DNA from: Deinococcus sp. Marseille-Q6407
GTDB lineage: Bacteria > Deinococcota > Deinococci > Deinococcales > Deinococcaceae
Assembly: GCF_946848805.1 (NCBI RefSeq)
Contig: NZ_CAMPFU010000001.1
Coordinates: forward strand, 12,501-76,500
DNA length: 64,000 nucleotides
Reading direction: 5' to 3'
Positions within the stretch are counted from its first letter, which is position 1; each line of letters begins with the position of its first letter. The notes under the pieces are model-generated. The model did no database searches. It was not told the origin of the DNA and saw only the letters and a program-made list of their open reading frames with translations. The position numbers and the translations under genes were made by a program. Shown here piece after piece: positions 52,806-62,628 of this stretch.

Positions 52806-54218
52806 TTAGATGTCCTGCTTGCCGCTGTCCATCCGCACCACCTGCGGGGTGAATTCGGCCACCACGTCCACCAGGTCGCGCTGGCGGGCCAGCACCTCCT
52901 CAATGCGTTTGTAGGCCTGCGGTGCCTCGTCGCGGCCGCCGCCGATCAGGGTGACGCCGCGCTCCTGTAAGTAGCTCTGCATCTGGTCCTTGCTTACGCT
53001 GCGTTCGGCGGCCTTACGGCCCAACTGCCGGCCGGCGCCGTGGCTGGAACTGCTCAGTGACTCCGGGTTGCCCCGGCCGCGCACCACGAAGCTGGGATCG
53101 GCCATGCTGCCCGGGATCAGGCCCAGGCGCCCGCTTTCTGCCGGGGTGGCGCCCTTGCGGTGCACAATCAGCTCCTGGCCGTTCACCTGCTGTTTCCAGG
53201 CCAGGTTGTGGCTGTTGCTGACCTGCGCCAGCGGCTGCACGCCCAGCGCCTGACTGAGCCGGGCATGAATCTGGTCGTGGTTGGCCAGGGCGTAGCGGCC
53301 AGCCAGGTTCATGGCCTGCCAGTAAGCATGGCCTTCCTCGCTGTCCAGGCTCAGCCAGGCCAGCCGGCGGGCTGCCGGATCCAGCCGTTTGTGCCGGTCC
53401 TCGGCCAGCCGGGTAAAGTGCCCGGCCACCTGTGCCCCGAACCCGCGCGAGCCGGAATGGCTCAGCAGGGCCAGATACTCGCCCGGCTCCAGCCCCAGCT
53501 GCGTGTCTGCCACGTACAGCCGCCCGAATTCTGCGAAATGGTTGCCGCTGCCCGAGGTGCCGATCTGTTCGGCGGCCTTGCTGTGCAGGTATTTCAGAAT
53601 GCCCTGGTCCTGCCAGGTGTTCTCGTCCAGCACGGCGTGGTCCAGACGCTGGCGCTTTTCAAAGCTCACGCCGGCACCGAAACGGGTGTGCTTGAGCAGC
53701 AGCCGGCGGGCCTCGTCGCTGCCCAGGTCGCCGGCCGGCAGCGGCAGCACGCTCAGCATCATCGAGCAGCCGATGTCCACGCCTACGCCATACGGAATCA
53801 CGGCGTTCTCGGTGGCCAGCACCCCGCCGATGGGCAGGCCGTAGCCGATGTGGGCGTCGGGCATCAGCGCTCCGGCCCGCGATACTGGCAGCCGCATCGC
53901 CAGGTCCATCTGCTCGGCAGCGCCAGCGTCGATCAGCTCGGCGCCCCAGACGCCGTAGGGGAGAGGTGCTTCTCGCAAAGCAACTGTGCTGTTCTGCTGC
54001 GCGGCGGCCCGCTGCGCCAAAATCTCGGCGGCCAGCTCGGCATAGACGCCTCCGGCGGCATATTGCTCGGGCGCCTGCTGCACGGCACGCAGTTCGTCCA
54101 GAATGTCCTGGCGGCTCAGGCCCGCCTGTTCGCGCAGGCGGCCCGCCTGCTGGGCCAGTCCTATGGCCCGGCCGTCAAAACCCAGTTTGGTGATGTGCTT
54201 TCCGTTCAAGGTATTCAT
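52806..54218 (-). CDS. rtcB: RtcB-family RNA-splicing ligase
   Basis: 470 residues. MPDAHIGYGLPIGGV, PYGVGVDIGCSMML (metal Cys), GSGNHFAEFG, SHSGSRGFGAQVAG and the C-terminal GRGNPESLSSSSHGAGR with the guanylylated His are all present, as in RtcB, which joins 2',3'-cyclic phosphate to 5'-OH RNA ends using GTP and Mn. It is slightly shorter than average. There is no rtcA, archease or rtcR next to it, so its control is separate. AAAGG directly abuts the ATG, an unusually close spacing. Confidence 0.93.
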   Translation of the reverse strand: MNTLNGKHITKLGFDGRAIGLAQQAGRLREQAGLSRQDILDELRAVQQAPEQYAAGGVYAELAAEILAQRAAAQQNSTVALREAPLPYGVWGAELIDAGAAEQMDLAMRLPVSRAGALMPDAHIGYGLPIGGVLATENAVIPYGVGVDIGCSMMLSVLPLPAGDLGSDEARRLLLKHTRFGAGVSFEKRQRLDHAVLDENTWQDQGILKYLHSKAAEQIGTSGSGNHFAEFGRLYVADTQLGLEPGEYLALLSHSGSRGFGAQVAGHFTRLAEDRHKRLDPAARRLAWLSLDSEEGHAYWQAMNLAGRYALANHDQIHARLSQALGVQPLAQVSNSHNLAWKQQVNGQELIVHRKGATPAESGRLGLIPGSMADPSFVVRGRGNPESLSSSSHGAGRQLGRKAAERSVSKDQMQSYLQERGVTLIGGGRDEAPQAYKRIEEVLARQRDLVDVVAEFTPQVVRMDSGKQDI

Positions 54219-54368
54219 CCTTTGTCTGCCTGTCCGGCTGTGGTGCTGGAGGTCCGAGAAAGGCCCGCACGGGGCCCTCTGGCCAGGGCCCTCAGTCTGT
54301 CAGCTGCGGGCGCCGGCGTCATAAGCGCTCTGGCTTAGCGGCCTTAAGGCTCGGTTATGCTCAGAGGC

Positions 54369-54842
54369 ATGACCCTGCATCCTGATATCAACCTGCCGTC
54401 TCCCGAGGAATTCGACGCCCTGAGCCCCGAGCAGCTGGCGGTCCGCCTGAACGGCCCGGATGGTCAGGGCCTCAGCGGCACGCTGGGAGGCAAGCTGGGC
54501 CTGCGGATGCTGCGGGCCACCCGCACCGAGCTGACCGCCACCATGCCGGTGGAGGGCAACCGGCAGCCGGCCGGGCGCCTGCATGGTGGCGCCAGCCTGG
54601 CCCTGGCCGAAGAACTGGCCTCGGTGGGCAGCTGGCTGAATCTGGACGTGCGCCGCGAGGTGGCGGTGGGCGTGGATCTCAGTGCCACCCACGTGCGCGG
54701 CGTGACCGGCGGCCTGGTGACCGGCACGGCGCGGCTGGCTTACCGCGGCCGCAGCATGATGGTCTGGGAAATCGAGATTCAAGATGAGCGCGGCAAGACC
54801 ACCAGCCTGGCCCGCTGCACCTGTAGCGTGGTGCGCCTGTAA
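54369..54842 (+). CDS. Hotdog-fold thioesterase (PaaI-like)
   Basis: 157 residues. RLHGGASLALAEELASVGSWL is the HGG-containing central helix of PaaI/YbdB-type acyl-CoA thioesterases, followed by AVGVDLSATHVRG and LVTGTARLAYRGRSMMVWEI. TATGCT (54356-54361) ends seven bases before ATG 54369; the upstream ATG 54357 overlaps that box and is unlikely. The physiological acyl-CoA is unknown. Confidence 0.85.
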   Translation: MTLHPDINLPSPEEFDALSPEQLAVRLNGPDGQGLSGTLGGKLGLRMLRATRTELTATMPVEGNRQPAGRLHGGASLALAEELASVGSWLNLDVRREVAVGVDLSATHVRGVTGGLVTGTARLAYRGRSMMVWEIEIQDERGKTTSLARCTCSVVRL

Positions 54843-54925
54843 CACTGCCGGGCGGGACCACCGCTCATGCAGTGAAGCGGCGCGGCCGGGGGCATTGCTA
54901 GCCCCGGCCGCGCCAGCCGCCTCGC

Positions 54926-56308
54926 TCAGAACAGCAGGAACAGCAAGGCCGCGAACAGGAAGCCGATCACGCCGATCAGGGTTTCCATCACGGTCCAGGT
55001 GCGCAGGGTGGTGGGCACGTCCATGTTCATCAGGCGGCCCACCAGCCAGAAGCCCGAGTCGTTCACGTGCGAGGCGATCACCGAGCCGGCGGCCGTCGCC
55101 AGCACGATGGCGGCCGTTTGCCCGGCATTGAAGCCTCCCGCCGCGACCGACGGCTGAATCAGCGCGGCGGCTGTGAGCAGCGCCACCGTGGCCGAGCCCT
55201 GCGCTACCCGCAAGATGCCCGCCACCAGGAAAGCCGCCAGAATCACCGGAATACCCAGCCCACTCAGGCTGCTCTCGATGGCGTCACCGATGCCGCTGGC
55301 CCGCAGCACTCCGCCGAACATCCCGCCTGCGCCGGTAATCAGAATCACCGAGGCGATGCCCGGCAGGGCGGAATCCAGCAGCTTCTCGACCGTCACCTTG
55401 TCGCGGCCACGCTGCAGCCCCAGCACCACAGATGCTGCCAGCACCGAGATCAGCAGGGCGACCGGCGTGCTGCCCAGCAGCCGCACGAACTTGACCCATT
55501 CGGCGTCACCATTCACGCTGCCGGCTTTGGTCAGCAGGTCCAGCCCGGTGTTGCCGAAAATCAGAATCAGTGGCAGCAGCAGCATCAGGATCACGGTGCC
55601 GGCGCTCGGCAGCTTGGCCGGCAGCTCTATTTCCTGCGGGCCGCCGCTCAGCAGGTCCGGCACCGGCAGCGGGAAGCGGCGCCCGGCCCACAGCCCGAAC
55701 AGGTACGAACTCAGGTACCAGGTGGGCAGCGCCACCAGCAGACCCAGGCCGATCAGGGTGCCGGTGTTGGCGCCCAGCAGCTCGCCGGCCGCCACCGGGC
55801 CGGGGTGGGGCGGCACGAACACGTGCATCACCGAAAAGGCGCCCGCCGCCGGCAGGCCGTAGCGCAGCACCGGCTCGTTCAGCCGCCGGGCCACTGCAAA
55901 GACTACCGGCAGCATCACGATCAACCCGGCATCGAAAAAGATGGGAAAGCCGAAAATCAGCGAGGCGATCCCCAGCGCCAGCGGCGCGCGGCTCTCGCCG
56001 AAGCGGCTGACCAGACTGTCGGCCAGCACTTTGGCCCCGCCCGAGGTTTCGACCAGCCGCCCCAGCATGGCGCCCAAGCCCACCAGCAGGGCCACGCTGC
56101 CCAGCGTCTTGCCGAAGCCGTCGTTCAGCACGTTCAGCACTTCGCCGGTAGGCAGGCCGGTCAGCAGCGCCGTGATCAGGCTGACCAGAATCAGAGCCAC
56201 GAAAGCGTGAACCCGGAACTGCATGATCAGCAGCAGAATCAAGCCCACCGCACCGGCCGCAATGCCCAGCAGCGCCGGGGTGCCTAAAGTTTGAGTCCAG
56301 CCTTCCAT
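54926..56308 (-). CDS. gntP: Gluconate permease (GntP family)
   Basis: 460 residues with about 12 helices. GFPIFFDAGLIVMLPVVFAVAR, FVPPHPGPVAAGELLGAN, LITGAGGMFGGVLRASG and VAQGSATVAL are GntP signatures. It imports gluconate with protons. The start codon directly follows the gntK stop codon (TGA-ATG), so the pair is one operon. Confidence 0.93.
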   Translation of the reverse strand: MEGWTQTLGTPALLGIAAGAVGLILLLIMQFRVHAFVALILVSLITALLTGLPTGEVLNVLNDGFGKTLGSVALLVGLGAMLGRLVETSGGAKVLADSLVSRFGESRAPLALGIASLIFGFPIFFDAGLIVMLPVVFAVARRLNEPVLRYGLPAAGAFSVMHVFVPPHPGPVAAGELLGANTGTLIGLGLLVALPTWYLSSYLFGLWAGRRFPLPVPDLLSGGPQEIELPAKLPSAGTVILMLLLPLILIFGNTGLDLLTKAGSVNGDAEWVKFVRLLGSTPVALLISVLAASVVLGLQRGRDKVTVEKLLDSALPGIASVILITGAGGMFGGVLRASGIGDAIESSLSGLGIPVILAAFLVAGILRVAQGSATVALLTAAALIQPSVAAGGFNAGQTAAIVLATAAGSVIASHVNDSGFWLVGRLMNMDVPTTLRTWTVMETLIGVIGFLFAALLFLLF

Positions 56309-56818
56309 TCAGTTGTCTCCTTGCTGCAGCAGCGTCAGCAGCTGCCGGGTGAGTTCGGCGGGGGTCCGGGTGATGTCCAGGGTCAGGACCCCGGCTTCGT
56401 CCGGCGCAGGCAGTTCCAGGGTACTGAGCTGCGAATCCAGCAGCGAAGGCGGCATAAAGTGCCCCTTGCGCCGCTGCAGGCGCTGGCTCAGCAGGTCGCG
56501 GTCGCCGTGCAGCAATGCGAAGACCACCTCGCCTTCAGCGCCGCGCAGCAGGTCGCGGTAGCTGCGTTTCAGGGCCGAGCAGGTCACCAGGCTGGGCTGC
56601 CCGGCGCGGTCCTGCCGGGACATCCAGTCTCGCAGCGCTTCCAGCCAGGGCCAGCGGTCGCGGTCGGTCAGCGCCTCGCCCCGGCTCATCTTGTCGATGT
56701 TGGCCTGAGGGTGAAATTCGTCGGCCTCGGCAAAAGGCCAGCCCAGTTGCCGCTGAAGCTCGGCCGCCAGGGTGCTTTTTCCTGAGCCGGAAACGCCCAT
56801 GATCACCAGATGTTTCAT
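56309..56818 (-). CDS. gntK: Gluconokinase
   Basis: 169 residues. The P-loop GVSGSGKSTLAAELQRQLGW starts near residue 8, followed by FAEADEFHPQANIDKMSRGEAL and VTCSALKRSYRDLLR, all typical of GntK. It makes 6-phosphogluconate. AGAGGAGC precedes ATG 56818. Upstream lie three evenly spaced AGAACA repeats. No gntR gene is present nearby. Confidence 0.95.
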   Translation of the reverse strand: MKHLVIMGVSGSGKSTLAAELQRQLGWPFAEADEFHPQANIDKMSRGEALTDRDRWPWLEALRDWMSRQDRAGQPSLVTCSALKRSYRDLLRGAEGEVVFALLHGDRDLLSQRLQRRKGHFMPPSLLDSQLSTLELPAPDEAGVLTLDITRTPAELTRQLLTLLQQGDN

Positions 56819-56831
56819 GTTGCTGCTCCTC

Positions 56832-56863
56832 TGTTCTTTTGGGTTGTTCTACTTGATTGTTCT
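56832..56863 (-). repeat. Three AGAACA direct repeats, 13-base period, before gntK
   Basis: On the plus strand TGTTCT occurs at 56832-56837, 56845-56850 and 56858-56863, exactly 13 bases apart; on the gntK strand these read AGAACA and end 13 bases before the ATG. They lie in the mRNA leader or between promoter and gene. Role unknown. Confidence 0.6.
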
Positions 56864-56991
56864 GCTTGGATTTTTCTCGGTGATGTCGGGAAATGTGACC
56901 ACACAGTAGGGCAGCGCCCCTCCCAGCGTCTAGCCAGTAGGGGCGGGCATTCGGTTCTGCTGGAAAGTGGAAAGCCGGCTGGTCTCAGCGC

Positions 56992-58158
56992 TTACTGCTC
57001 GTAGACCCGGCCCTTCCACTTGACCTTGCGGCGAATGGCCTTGTGGTAAACTGGCAGCTGCAGCAGCGGACCTATCGGTCCCAGCAGGCCCTCGGCCAGG
57101 TCGGCCGGCCGGCGGCGCCCGGCGGTCCAGGCCACCGCCGAACGCTCCAGCAGCCCGGTGACGCGCAGCAGCCGCGCTCCCGGGAAGTCCAGCATCCAGG
57201 GCAGGGTGTACACGCAAAATTGCCCGGCCAGCGCCACGCTCAGCAGCAGGCGCGAATTGCCGTGCACCGGCAGCCAGCTTTTGGCGTAGCCGTTGACCGA
57301 TGAAGCGTAATCCTGGTACATCCGCACCCCGATGCGCTCGCCGCCCAGTGCTCCCAGCACCCGGTACCCCCGTGCCTTGAGCCGTTTGGCGAACAGCACG
57401 TCTTCCAGCACATCGCCCTGCACCAGCTGATGCCCGCCCACCGCGTCGTAGCTGGAGCGGCGGAACACCATCACCTGTCCCACCGCTGTCGCGGTCGCTA
57501 CCAGCGGCAGGCGCATGGCCGGGTAGGGCAGCAGGGTCAGCAGGTAGAGGTCGATATAAGGGGTGATCAGGCGCTCGCCGGCGCTGCCCACGTCCTGGCG
57601 GGGCCAGCAGCTCAGCAGGTCGGCGCCCGAGCGTTCCAGCTCGGCCAGCACGGCGTCCAGGGCGCCAGCATGCCATTCCACATCGGCATCCACGAAAATC
57701 AGCACCTCGCCGCTGGCCGCCTGTGACAGCTGCTGACAGGCCCAGTTCTTGCCCGACCAGCCGTCTGGCAGCGGTGCACCGCTGATGACCCGGGCGCCCG
57801 GCACGCCGCGGCACAGGTCACGGGCCAGGTCGCCGGTGCCGTCGCTGCTGTTGTCGTCCAGCAGAATCACCTCGTCGGCGCCTTGGCTTAGCAGACCTTG
57901 CAGCAGCTTGGGGACGTTGTGGGCCTCGTCGCGGGCCGGGGTCAGCAGAGAGACGCGGGGCCGCTGCCGCAGTGGCGCGTGGGGCCGGTCCAGCCGGGGA
58001 AACCGGCGGGCGTTGACGGCCAGTGTCACGGCCCGGTAAGCGGTGTAGCCCAGGGTCATGCCCACCAGCAGCCCCTGCGCCAGCGAGGCGGCGCGCTGCC
58101 GCCGGCTCATGGCCGGCCGCCGGTCAGGGGGCAGGCTGAAGAGGGCAGGCAGATGCAC
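56992..58158 (-). CDS. Family 2 glycosyltransferase (carotenoid-type, CruC/CrtQ-like)
   Basis: 388 residues (372 if ATG 58110 is used). After an N-terminal helix the GT-A domain shows [45 protein letters not shown] and the metal-binding [10 protein letters not shown], with [14 protein letters not shown] acting as the catalytic ED region. Two or three hydrophobic segments end the protein. Close relatives glycosylate carotenoids or lipids; the acceptor here is not shown. Confidence 0.8.
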   Translation of the reverse strand: MHLPALFSLPPDRRPAMSRRQRAASLAQGLLVGMTLGYTAYRAVTLAVNARRFPRLDRPHAPLRQRPRVSLLTPARDEAHNVPKLLQGLLSQGADEVILLDDNSSDGTGDLARDLCRGVPGARVISGAPLPDGWSGKNWACQQLSQAASGEVLIFVDADVEWHAGALDAVLAELERSGADLLSCWPRQDVGSAGERLITPYIDLYLLTLLPYPAMRLPLVATATAVGQVMVFRRSSYDAVGGHQLVQGDVLEDVLFAKRLKARGYRVLGALGGERIGVRMYQDYASSVNGYAKSWLPVHGNSRLLLSVALAGQFCVYTLPWMLDFPGARLLRVTGLLERSAVAWTAGRRRPADLAEGLLGPIGPLLQLPVYHKAIRRKVKWKGRVYEQ

Positions 58159-58339
58159 AGGCGCGGGGCAGAAAACCGCAGACGCCGGGGGGCGGAAGTC
58201 GGGCGAACAGGGGTGCGGGGCTGCATCTCGCCCGCAGTATGCCGCACGGTTCTAAGAGTTACGTCAGACCTTGGTGTCTGGCCGTGTGTCTGGCCGTGGC
58301 GCTGCCCAGTCGGCTCGGCCCGGTATTTCAGGCCAGAGC

Positions 58340-58367
58340 AAAAAAAACCCCCAGCTTCAGCCGGGGG
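58340..58367 (-). terminator. Terminator of the YmgE-like gene
   Basis: On the minus strand a CCCCC/GGGGG stem (58348-58352, 58363-58367) with inner GGC-TGAA-GCT is followed by TTTTTTTT. It begins 20 bases after the stop. Confidence 0.9.
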
Positions 58368-58387
58368 CACAGAGCAAAAGTTGCCGT

Positions 58388-58657
58388 TTAGCGCAGGATA
58401 CGCAGGGCCTTGAGAATGGCGATCAGCACCACGCTGCCCACCACACCCCAGACGATGCTCCAGAAGTTGAAGCCGGAGCCGGCCACCTGGGCGCCGCCGA
58501 TATGAAATACGTTGCCGAACAGCCATTGGGCCAGCGCGGCGCCAACCACACCGATCAGAATGTTGGCGATGGCGCCCTGCTGGGCGTCGGTCTTCATAAT
58601 CAGGCTGGCCAGCCAGCCGGCCAGGGCGCCTACCAAAATAGTAATAATCCAGGACAT
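58388..58657 (-). CDS. GlsB/YeaQ/YmgE-family small membrane protein
   Basis: 89 residues with three Gly/Ala-rich helices: [60 protein letters not shown]. The family is linked to envelope and general stress. GGAGGAAAAAAG precedes the ATG, and a strong terminator follows: a compact monocistron. Confidence 0.93.
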   Translation of the reverse strand: MSWIITILVGALAGWLASLIMKTDAQQGAIANILIGVVGAALAQWLFGNVFHIGGAQVAGSGFNFWSIVWGVVGSVVLIAILKALRILR

Positions 58658-58908
58658 CTTTTTTCCTCCGGGGGAATTGAATTTGAGTGAAATGCTGTGA
58701 GAACGCCGTAACAGCTCACAAAGCCAAAGTTAAGATCGGCTGGGACAGAAACCCCGAGCGTGATTTTGAACACGTTATCAAAGCTTGCCCAACCTGCCTT
58801 CAGAGCTTCATAAAGGTGGGCTTTAGGCGGCGTCAGCTTGAACCCTGAAACTGACTGATTTCTCAAGTCTATGGAGTGCCTGGCCGCTGCTCTCGGCTAA
58901 GCTGGGGC
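58658..58908. other. Intergenic region before thrB, no gene seen
   Basis: This gap separates the divergent YmgE-like gene and the thrB leader. It contains a weak dyad TGTGAG-N13-CTCACA (about 58696-58720) and the TAAGCT box (58898-58903) used by the thrB leader. I see no supported ORF or RNA. Confidence 0.4.
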
Positions 58909-58995
58909 ATGGTGCTTGCCGGTTCTCCGCTTTCGTTGCCGCCTGCTCTCCCCGTCTGTTCCGGCTGCTGTGGGAGGGCCAGCGTATGCCGCTGA
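58909..58995 (+). CDS. Possible 28-aa leaderless leader ORF overlapping thrB
   Basis: ATG 58909 lies five bases after TAAGCT. The frame ([14 protein letters not shown]...) ends at TGA 58993-58995, ten bases past the thrB start. It has three Cys near its end and no Thr run, so classical threonine attenuation is not indicated. It may couple translation to thrB or be a by-product of the leader. Confidence 0.4.
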   Translation: MVLAGSPLSLPPALPVCSGCCGRASVCR

Positions 58996-59900
58996 CGGTG
59001 CGGGTGCCGGCCTCCAGTGCCAATCTGGGCCCCGGCTTCGATTGCTTGGGCCTCAGCTTGCCGCTCTATACCACTGTGCAGGTGCAGCCGGCCCCGGCAC
59101 TGACAGTGGTGCCGCAGGGTGAGGTACTGGCCGGCACCCCGGCCGACGCGAGCAACTATGTCTACCGCGGCATGACCGAGCTGGCGCAGGTGGTGGGCCG
59201 CCCGCTGCCGCCGCTGCGGCTGGAGATCAGCAGCGAGGTGCCGCTGGCCCGTGGGCTGGGCAGCAGCGCGGCCGCGTTGGTTGCCGCGCTGCTGGCCGCC
59301 AATGCTGTGCTGGACGATCCGCTGGACCGCCACCAATTGCTGGACCTCGCCAGCCGGATGGAAGGGCACCCGGACAATGTCGCCCCGGCGCTGCTGGGCG
59401 GCGTGGTGGTGGCGACTTTTGATGGGCAGCAGGCACAGCCGCTGCGGATTGAACCGCCGGCGCACCTGGGCGCCACCGTGCTGATTCCCGATTTCGAACT
59501 CAGCACTGCCGACGCCCGCCGGGTGATGCCCCCCCACTACTCGCGGGCAGACGCTGTCTTTACCGTGTCACACGCCGCGCTGACCACAGTTGCGCTGCTG
59601 GCCGGCCGGCTGGACCTGCTGGCGGCGGCCATGCAGGACCGGCTGCACCAGCCGTACCGCGCACCCCTGGTGCCGGGGCTGGACGCTGTGCTGGCCGGTG
59701 CCACTCAGCACGGCGCCCTGGGCGCGGCCCTGAGTGGCGCCGGCCCCACGGTGCTGTGCCTGCACGACACCCGGCAGGACACCGCCCCCCTGCACAGTTT
59801 CCTGCGAACCGTCATGGCCGAGGAAGGGCTGAGCGGCCGCGTGCTGGACCTGCCGCTTGACCGGGACGGGGCGCAACTGGACGGCCGTTTTGAGGCCTAA
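58986..59900 (+). CDS. thrB: Homoserine kinase
   Basis: 304 residues, GHMP kinase family: [19 protein letters not shown] at the N-terminus, the ATP loop [32 protein letters not shown], and the C-terminal [14 protein letters not shown]. It phosphorylates homoserine for threonine synthesis. GGGAGGG precedes ATG 58986. No other threonine gene is adjacent. Confidence 0.95.
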   Translation: MPLTVRVPASSANLGPGFDCLGLSLPLYTTVQVQPAPALTVVPQGEVLAGTPADASNYVYRGMTELAQVVGRPLPPLRLEISSEVPLARGLGSSAAALVAALLAANAVLDDPLDRHQLLDLASRMEGHPDNVAPALLGGVVVATFDGQQAQPLRIEPPAHLGATVLIPDFELSTADARRVMPPHYSRADAVFTVSHAALTTVALLAGRLDLLAAAMQDRLHQPYRAPLVPGLDAVLAGATQHGALGAALSGAGPTVLCLHDTRQDTAPLHSFLRTVMAEEGLSGRVLDLPLDRDGAQLDGRFEA

Positions 59901-59930
59901 GTCCTGTGCCTAACTCGCTGCTACGCCCGG

Positions 59931-60446
59931 TCAGCGGCGGTCTTCGCGCAGGCTGAGCAGCAAGAGGCTCAGGGTGCCCAGCACCACGTAGACATCTGCC
60001 AGGTTGAAAATCGGGAAATCTCCAGCATGCAGCGCGTTGGAGATGAGTGACAGCAGCGGCATATCGATCATGTCGGTGACCTGCCCACGGACCAGGCCGT
60101 CGATGGCGTTGCCGATGGCCCCAGCGGCGATCATGCCCAGCACCGTGGTGAGCCAGCGGACCTGCGGGCGGGCCCAGAGGTAGCCCAGCAGCCCCAGGCC
60201 CACCAGCAGCCGCAGAGCGGCCAGTGGCAGCGCCGAGTTCGAGAACATGCTCCAGGCCGCGCCGGTGTTGAAAGTCAGCACCCATTCCAGCAGCAGCGGA
60301 ATCGCCGGAACCGGCGGAGCCTGATACACCAGATTGTTCACCGCCCAGGCTTTCAGCGCCTGATCGGCGATGATCAGTAGGGCAGCCAGCGCAATGGGAA
60401 ACCAGCGGGGCCAGCGGCGGGGGGGAGCAGAGGCAGCGGAGCGCAT
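59931..60446 (-). CDS. lspA: Lipoprotein signal peptidase (signal peptidase II)
   Basis: 171 residues from ATG 60446, six bases after TATACT (60453-60458, minus): leaderless, so the longer frame to 60494 is rejected. Four helices; the catalytic Asp pair lies in [15 protein letters not shown] and [11 protein letters not shown], with [10 protein letters not shown] as the conserved box. It removes the signal from lipoproteins such as the metal-binding lipoprotein at 21.6 kb. Confidence 0.94.
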   Translation of the reverse strand: MRSAASAPPRRWPRWFPIALAALLIIADQALKAWAVNNLVYQAPPVPAIPLLLEWVLTFNTGAAWSMFSNSALPLAALRLLVGLGLLGYLWARPQVRWLTTVLGMIAAGAIGNAIDGLVRGQVTDMIDMPLLSLISNALHAGDFPIFNLADVYVVLGTLSLLLLSLREDRR

Positions 60447-60526
60447 TGCCGCAGTATAGAGAGCGGCCCCTGGCTTCGGCGCCCTGGCTGTCATTTGGGC
60501 TGCGGGCCCTGTGCTATACCGGCCGC

Positions 60527-61024
60527 ATGACCCAGAACTCTCCCGAACGCACCGCCGTCAAAGGCAAGGTGGAATCCTTCGAGCTCGACCACACCAAGGT
60601 CAAAGCGCCCTACGTGCGCCTGGCCGGCACCCAGACCACGCCGCGCGGCGATACCATCAGCAAGTATGACCTGCGGCTGCTGCAGCCCAACCAGGACGCC
60701 CTGCCCACCGGCGCCCTGCATACCCTGGAACACCTGCTGGTCACCGGCCTGCGCGGCCGCCTGGACAATGTGGTTGACGTCTCCCCGATGGGCTGCCGCA
60801 CCGGCTTTTACATGGCGGTAATCGACGAACCACAGCCCGAGAAAATCATGCAGGTCTTCCAGGAGGCTCTGGCGGATGTCAGCACCTACACCTCGGTGCC
60901 CGGCCGCTCCGAACTGGAATGTGGCAACGCCCGCGACCACGACCTTGAAGGCGCCAAGCGCTACGCCGCCCAGGTGCTGGACCAGGGCCTGCACGTTCAG
61001 GACACCATTTACCTCGAACGCTGA
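60527..61024 (+). CDS. luxS: S-ribosylhomocysteine lyase (AI-2 synthase)
   Basis: 165 residues. The metal site HTLEH with Cys in [10 protein letters not shown], and [13 protein letters not shown] with the catalytic Cys, are intact. LuxS splits S-ribosylhomocysteine to homocysteine and the AI-2 precursor. TATACC ends six bases before ATG 60527, indicating a leaderless transcript; divergent from lspA. Confidence 0.95.
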   Translation: MTQNSPERTAVKGKVESFELDHTKVKAPYVRLAGTQTTPRGDTISKYDLRLLQPNQDALPTGALHTLEHLLVTGLRGRLDNVVDVSPMGCRTGFYMAVIDEPQPEKIMQVFQEALADVSTYTSVPGRSELECGNARDHDLEGAKRYAAQVLDQGLHVQDTIYLER

Positions 61025-61074
61025 AGCCAGCTCCGCCTAGGCCCAGTTCTGTCTAGGTTAAGTTTCGTCCAGCT

Positions 61075-61599
61075 TCAGGGCCGCCGGGGCTCTTTGAGCT
61101 GCGGCAGGTCCGGGAGCAGCAGCACCTGCCAGACCGAGCCGGGGGTCTCGTCCCAGAGCGGCATCAGCTTGTCCTTGAGCACCGAGCGGTTTATGGCCTG
61201 ATAAAGGCCTGGTGGCAGCTCGGGCGAAGGGTAGACGTAATGCACCCCGGCTGCGTCCACCCGGGGGCTGAGTGGAAAAGCCAGCAGGGCTGCCGCCACC
61301 GCAGCGCCGCCCAGTAGCCCGCCGCCCAGCAGCCCGCCCACCGCATGCCACAGCGGCAGCGAGTGGTAGGGCCGCGAGGTCAGCTGCCGGGTCAGCTGCC
61401 CGGCGGCGGCGGCCCCCAACCCCAGCACCAGCGCCAGGCCGGGGGCTCCCCAGGGTCCCAGGTGGCTGCCCAGCCGGTTGGCGATATAGGCTGCCAGCAA
61501 TGTCAGCCCGCCCCAGACCAGCCCGCCCAGGCCGGTCCGCAGGCCCAGGGCACTCAGCATTCCCAGCAGAGTGAGGAGCAGCGCGTCGAACCAGGTCAT
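61075..61599 (-). CDS. CvpA-like membrane protein
   Basis: 174 residues from ATG 61599 (a longer frame reaches 61629). The start TWFDALLLTLLGMLSALGLRTG, then helices LVWGGLTLLAAYIANRLG and AVGGLLGGGLLGGAAVAAALLAF, resemble CvpA-family proteins, with a C-terminal extracellular tail. Function unknown. TATAGT ends ten bases before the ATG. Confidence 0.65.
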   Translation of the reverse strand: MTWFDALLLTLLGMLSALGLRTGLGGLVWGGLTLLAAYIANRLGSHLGPWGAPGLALVLGLGAAAAGQLTRQLTSRPYHSLPLWHAVGGLLGGGLLGGAAVAAALLAFPLSPRVDAAGVHYVYPSPELPPGLYQAINRSVLKDKLMPLWDETPGSVWQVLLLPDLPQLKEPRRP

Positions 61600-61721
61600 T
61601 TCGAGCCGCACTATAGCCTGAGCTGACACCGTGATGAAAAAAAATGAGGAGCGTGGGTGGTGCTGCCCGGCCCCCTCAGGTTGCAGTTGGAAACGGGGCC
61701 CCGGGCTAAACTAGGCCCCAT

Positions 61722-62366
61722 ATGATTCGTGTCTTGCTGGTGGATGATCATGCGCTGTTCCGGCAGGGGCTCAAGAGCCTGCTCGAAAGCGAGGGCATGC
61801 GTGTGATCGGTGAGGCGGCCAACGGCCGCGAGGCCCTACGCTTCGCCGCCGACACCCACCCGGACGTGATCCTGATGGATATTCAGATGCCCGAACTGGA
61901 CGGCGTTAAAGCTACCCAGAACATTCTGGAAATCGACCCGTCCGCCAAGGTCATCATGATCACCATGTACCGTCAGGACCGCTATGTGTTCGAAGCGGTC
62001 AAGGCGGGCGCCCGTGGTTACATTCTGAAAGATGCCGACAGTACCACTCTGCTGGACGCCATCCGCCGGGTCGCCGCCGGCGAGGCGCTGCTGAACTCCG
62101 ACATGGCACAGAACGTGCTGGACGACTTCCGTGATAAGCGCGAGGAACTGCCGCAGGAAAAGCACAACGACCTCAACGAGCGTGAAACCATGATTCTCAA
62201 GCTGCTGGCCCAGGGCTTTTCCAATCAGGACATTGCCCTGCGGCTGGACATCTCGGAAAAGACGGTCCGCAACCGCCTCAGCGAGATCTTTACCAAGTTG
62301 CAGCTGAACAACCGCACTCAGGCCGCCCTCTACGCCATCCGCGAAGGAATTGCTCCCCTTGAGTAA
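61722..62366 (+). CDS. NarL/FixJ-family response regulator
   Basis: 214 residues. The receiver starts [20 protein letters not shown], with phospho-acceptor D53 in [12 protein letters not shown] and the Lys in GYILKDADS. The LuxR-type helix-turn-helix follows ([33 protein letters not shown]). No sensor kinase gene is adjacent. TAAACT lies nine bases before the ATG. Confidence 0.92.
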   Translation: MIRVLLVDDHALFRQGLKSLLESEGMRVIGEAANGREALRFAADTHPDVILMDIQMPELDGVKATQNILEIDPSAKVIMITMYRQDRYVFEAVKAGARGYILKDADSTTLLDAIRRVAAGEALLNSDMAQNVLDDFRDKREELPQEKHNDLNERETMILKLLAQGFSNQDIALRLDISEKTVRNRLSEIFTKLQLNNRTQAALYAIREGIAPLE

Positions 62367-62628
62367 ACGCCGCTCCTCTCAGGCATCACCGGCCCGGGCG
62401 CCCCGCACCCAACCGGCCCGTGAACAGGTGTACCGCGCCGGCTGTGGCCGCGAATGGAGCCTGGTCTCTGCCGAGCCGGACCTGGCCTATACCGATCAGG
62501 CCTTTCCCGAGTGCCCGCTGTGCCCGCACCGGGTCGAGCCGGAGGGCGCCACGCCATTCTGCACCCTGCGCCCGGTAGACGCGCCTCACCCTTTTGCGGC
62601 TCTGGCCAGCTTGAAACTGCCGGAGTAG
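62359..62628 (+). CDS. Small Cys-rich hypothetical protein overlapping the response regulator end
   Basis: 89 residues if TTG 62359 is used, nine bases after AAGGAA; TTG 62350 is an alternative. It overlaps the regulator's last codons. One Cys (AGCGREWS) plus [18 protein letters not shown] suggests a zinc ribbon. Overlap with the regulator implies coupled expression. Family not recognised. Confidence 0.55.
   Translation: MSKRRSSQASPARAPRTQPAREQVYRAGCGREWSLVSAEPDLAYTDQAFPECPLCPHRVEPEGATPFCTLRPVDAPHPFAALASLKLPE

Noticed and set aside
56897..56908. TGTGTGGTCACA resembling a CRP half-site pair upstream of gntK
   Set aside because: The dyad is too short for a CRP site (no N6 spacing).
58696..58720. 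TGTGAG-N13-CTCACA inverted repeat as an operator
   Set aside because: Spacing is wide, arms are short and no promoter element is aligned with it; mentioned only as intergenic content.
58630..58866. 78-residue minus-strand ORF
   Set aside because: Overlaps the YmgE-like gene and its ribosome site, no codon bias and no upstream signals.
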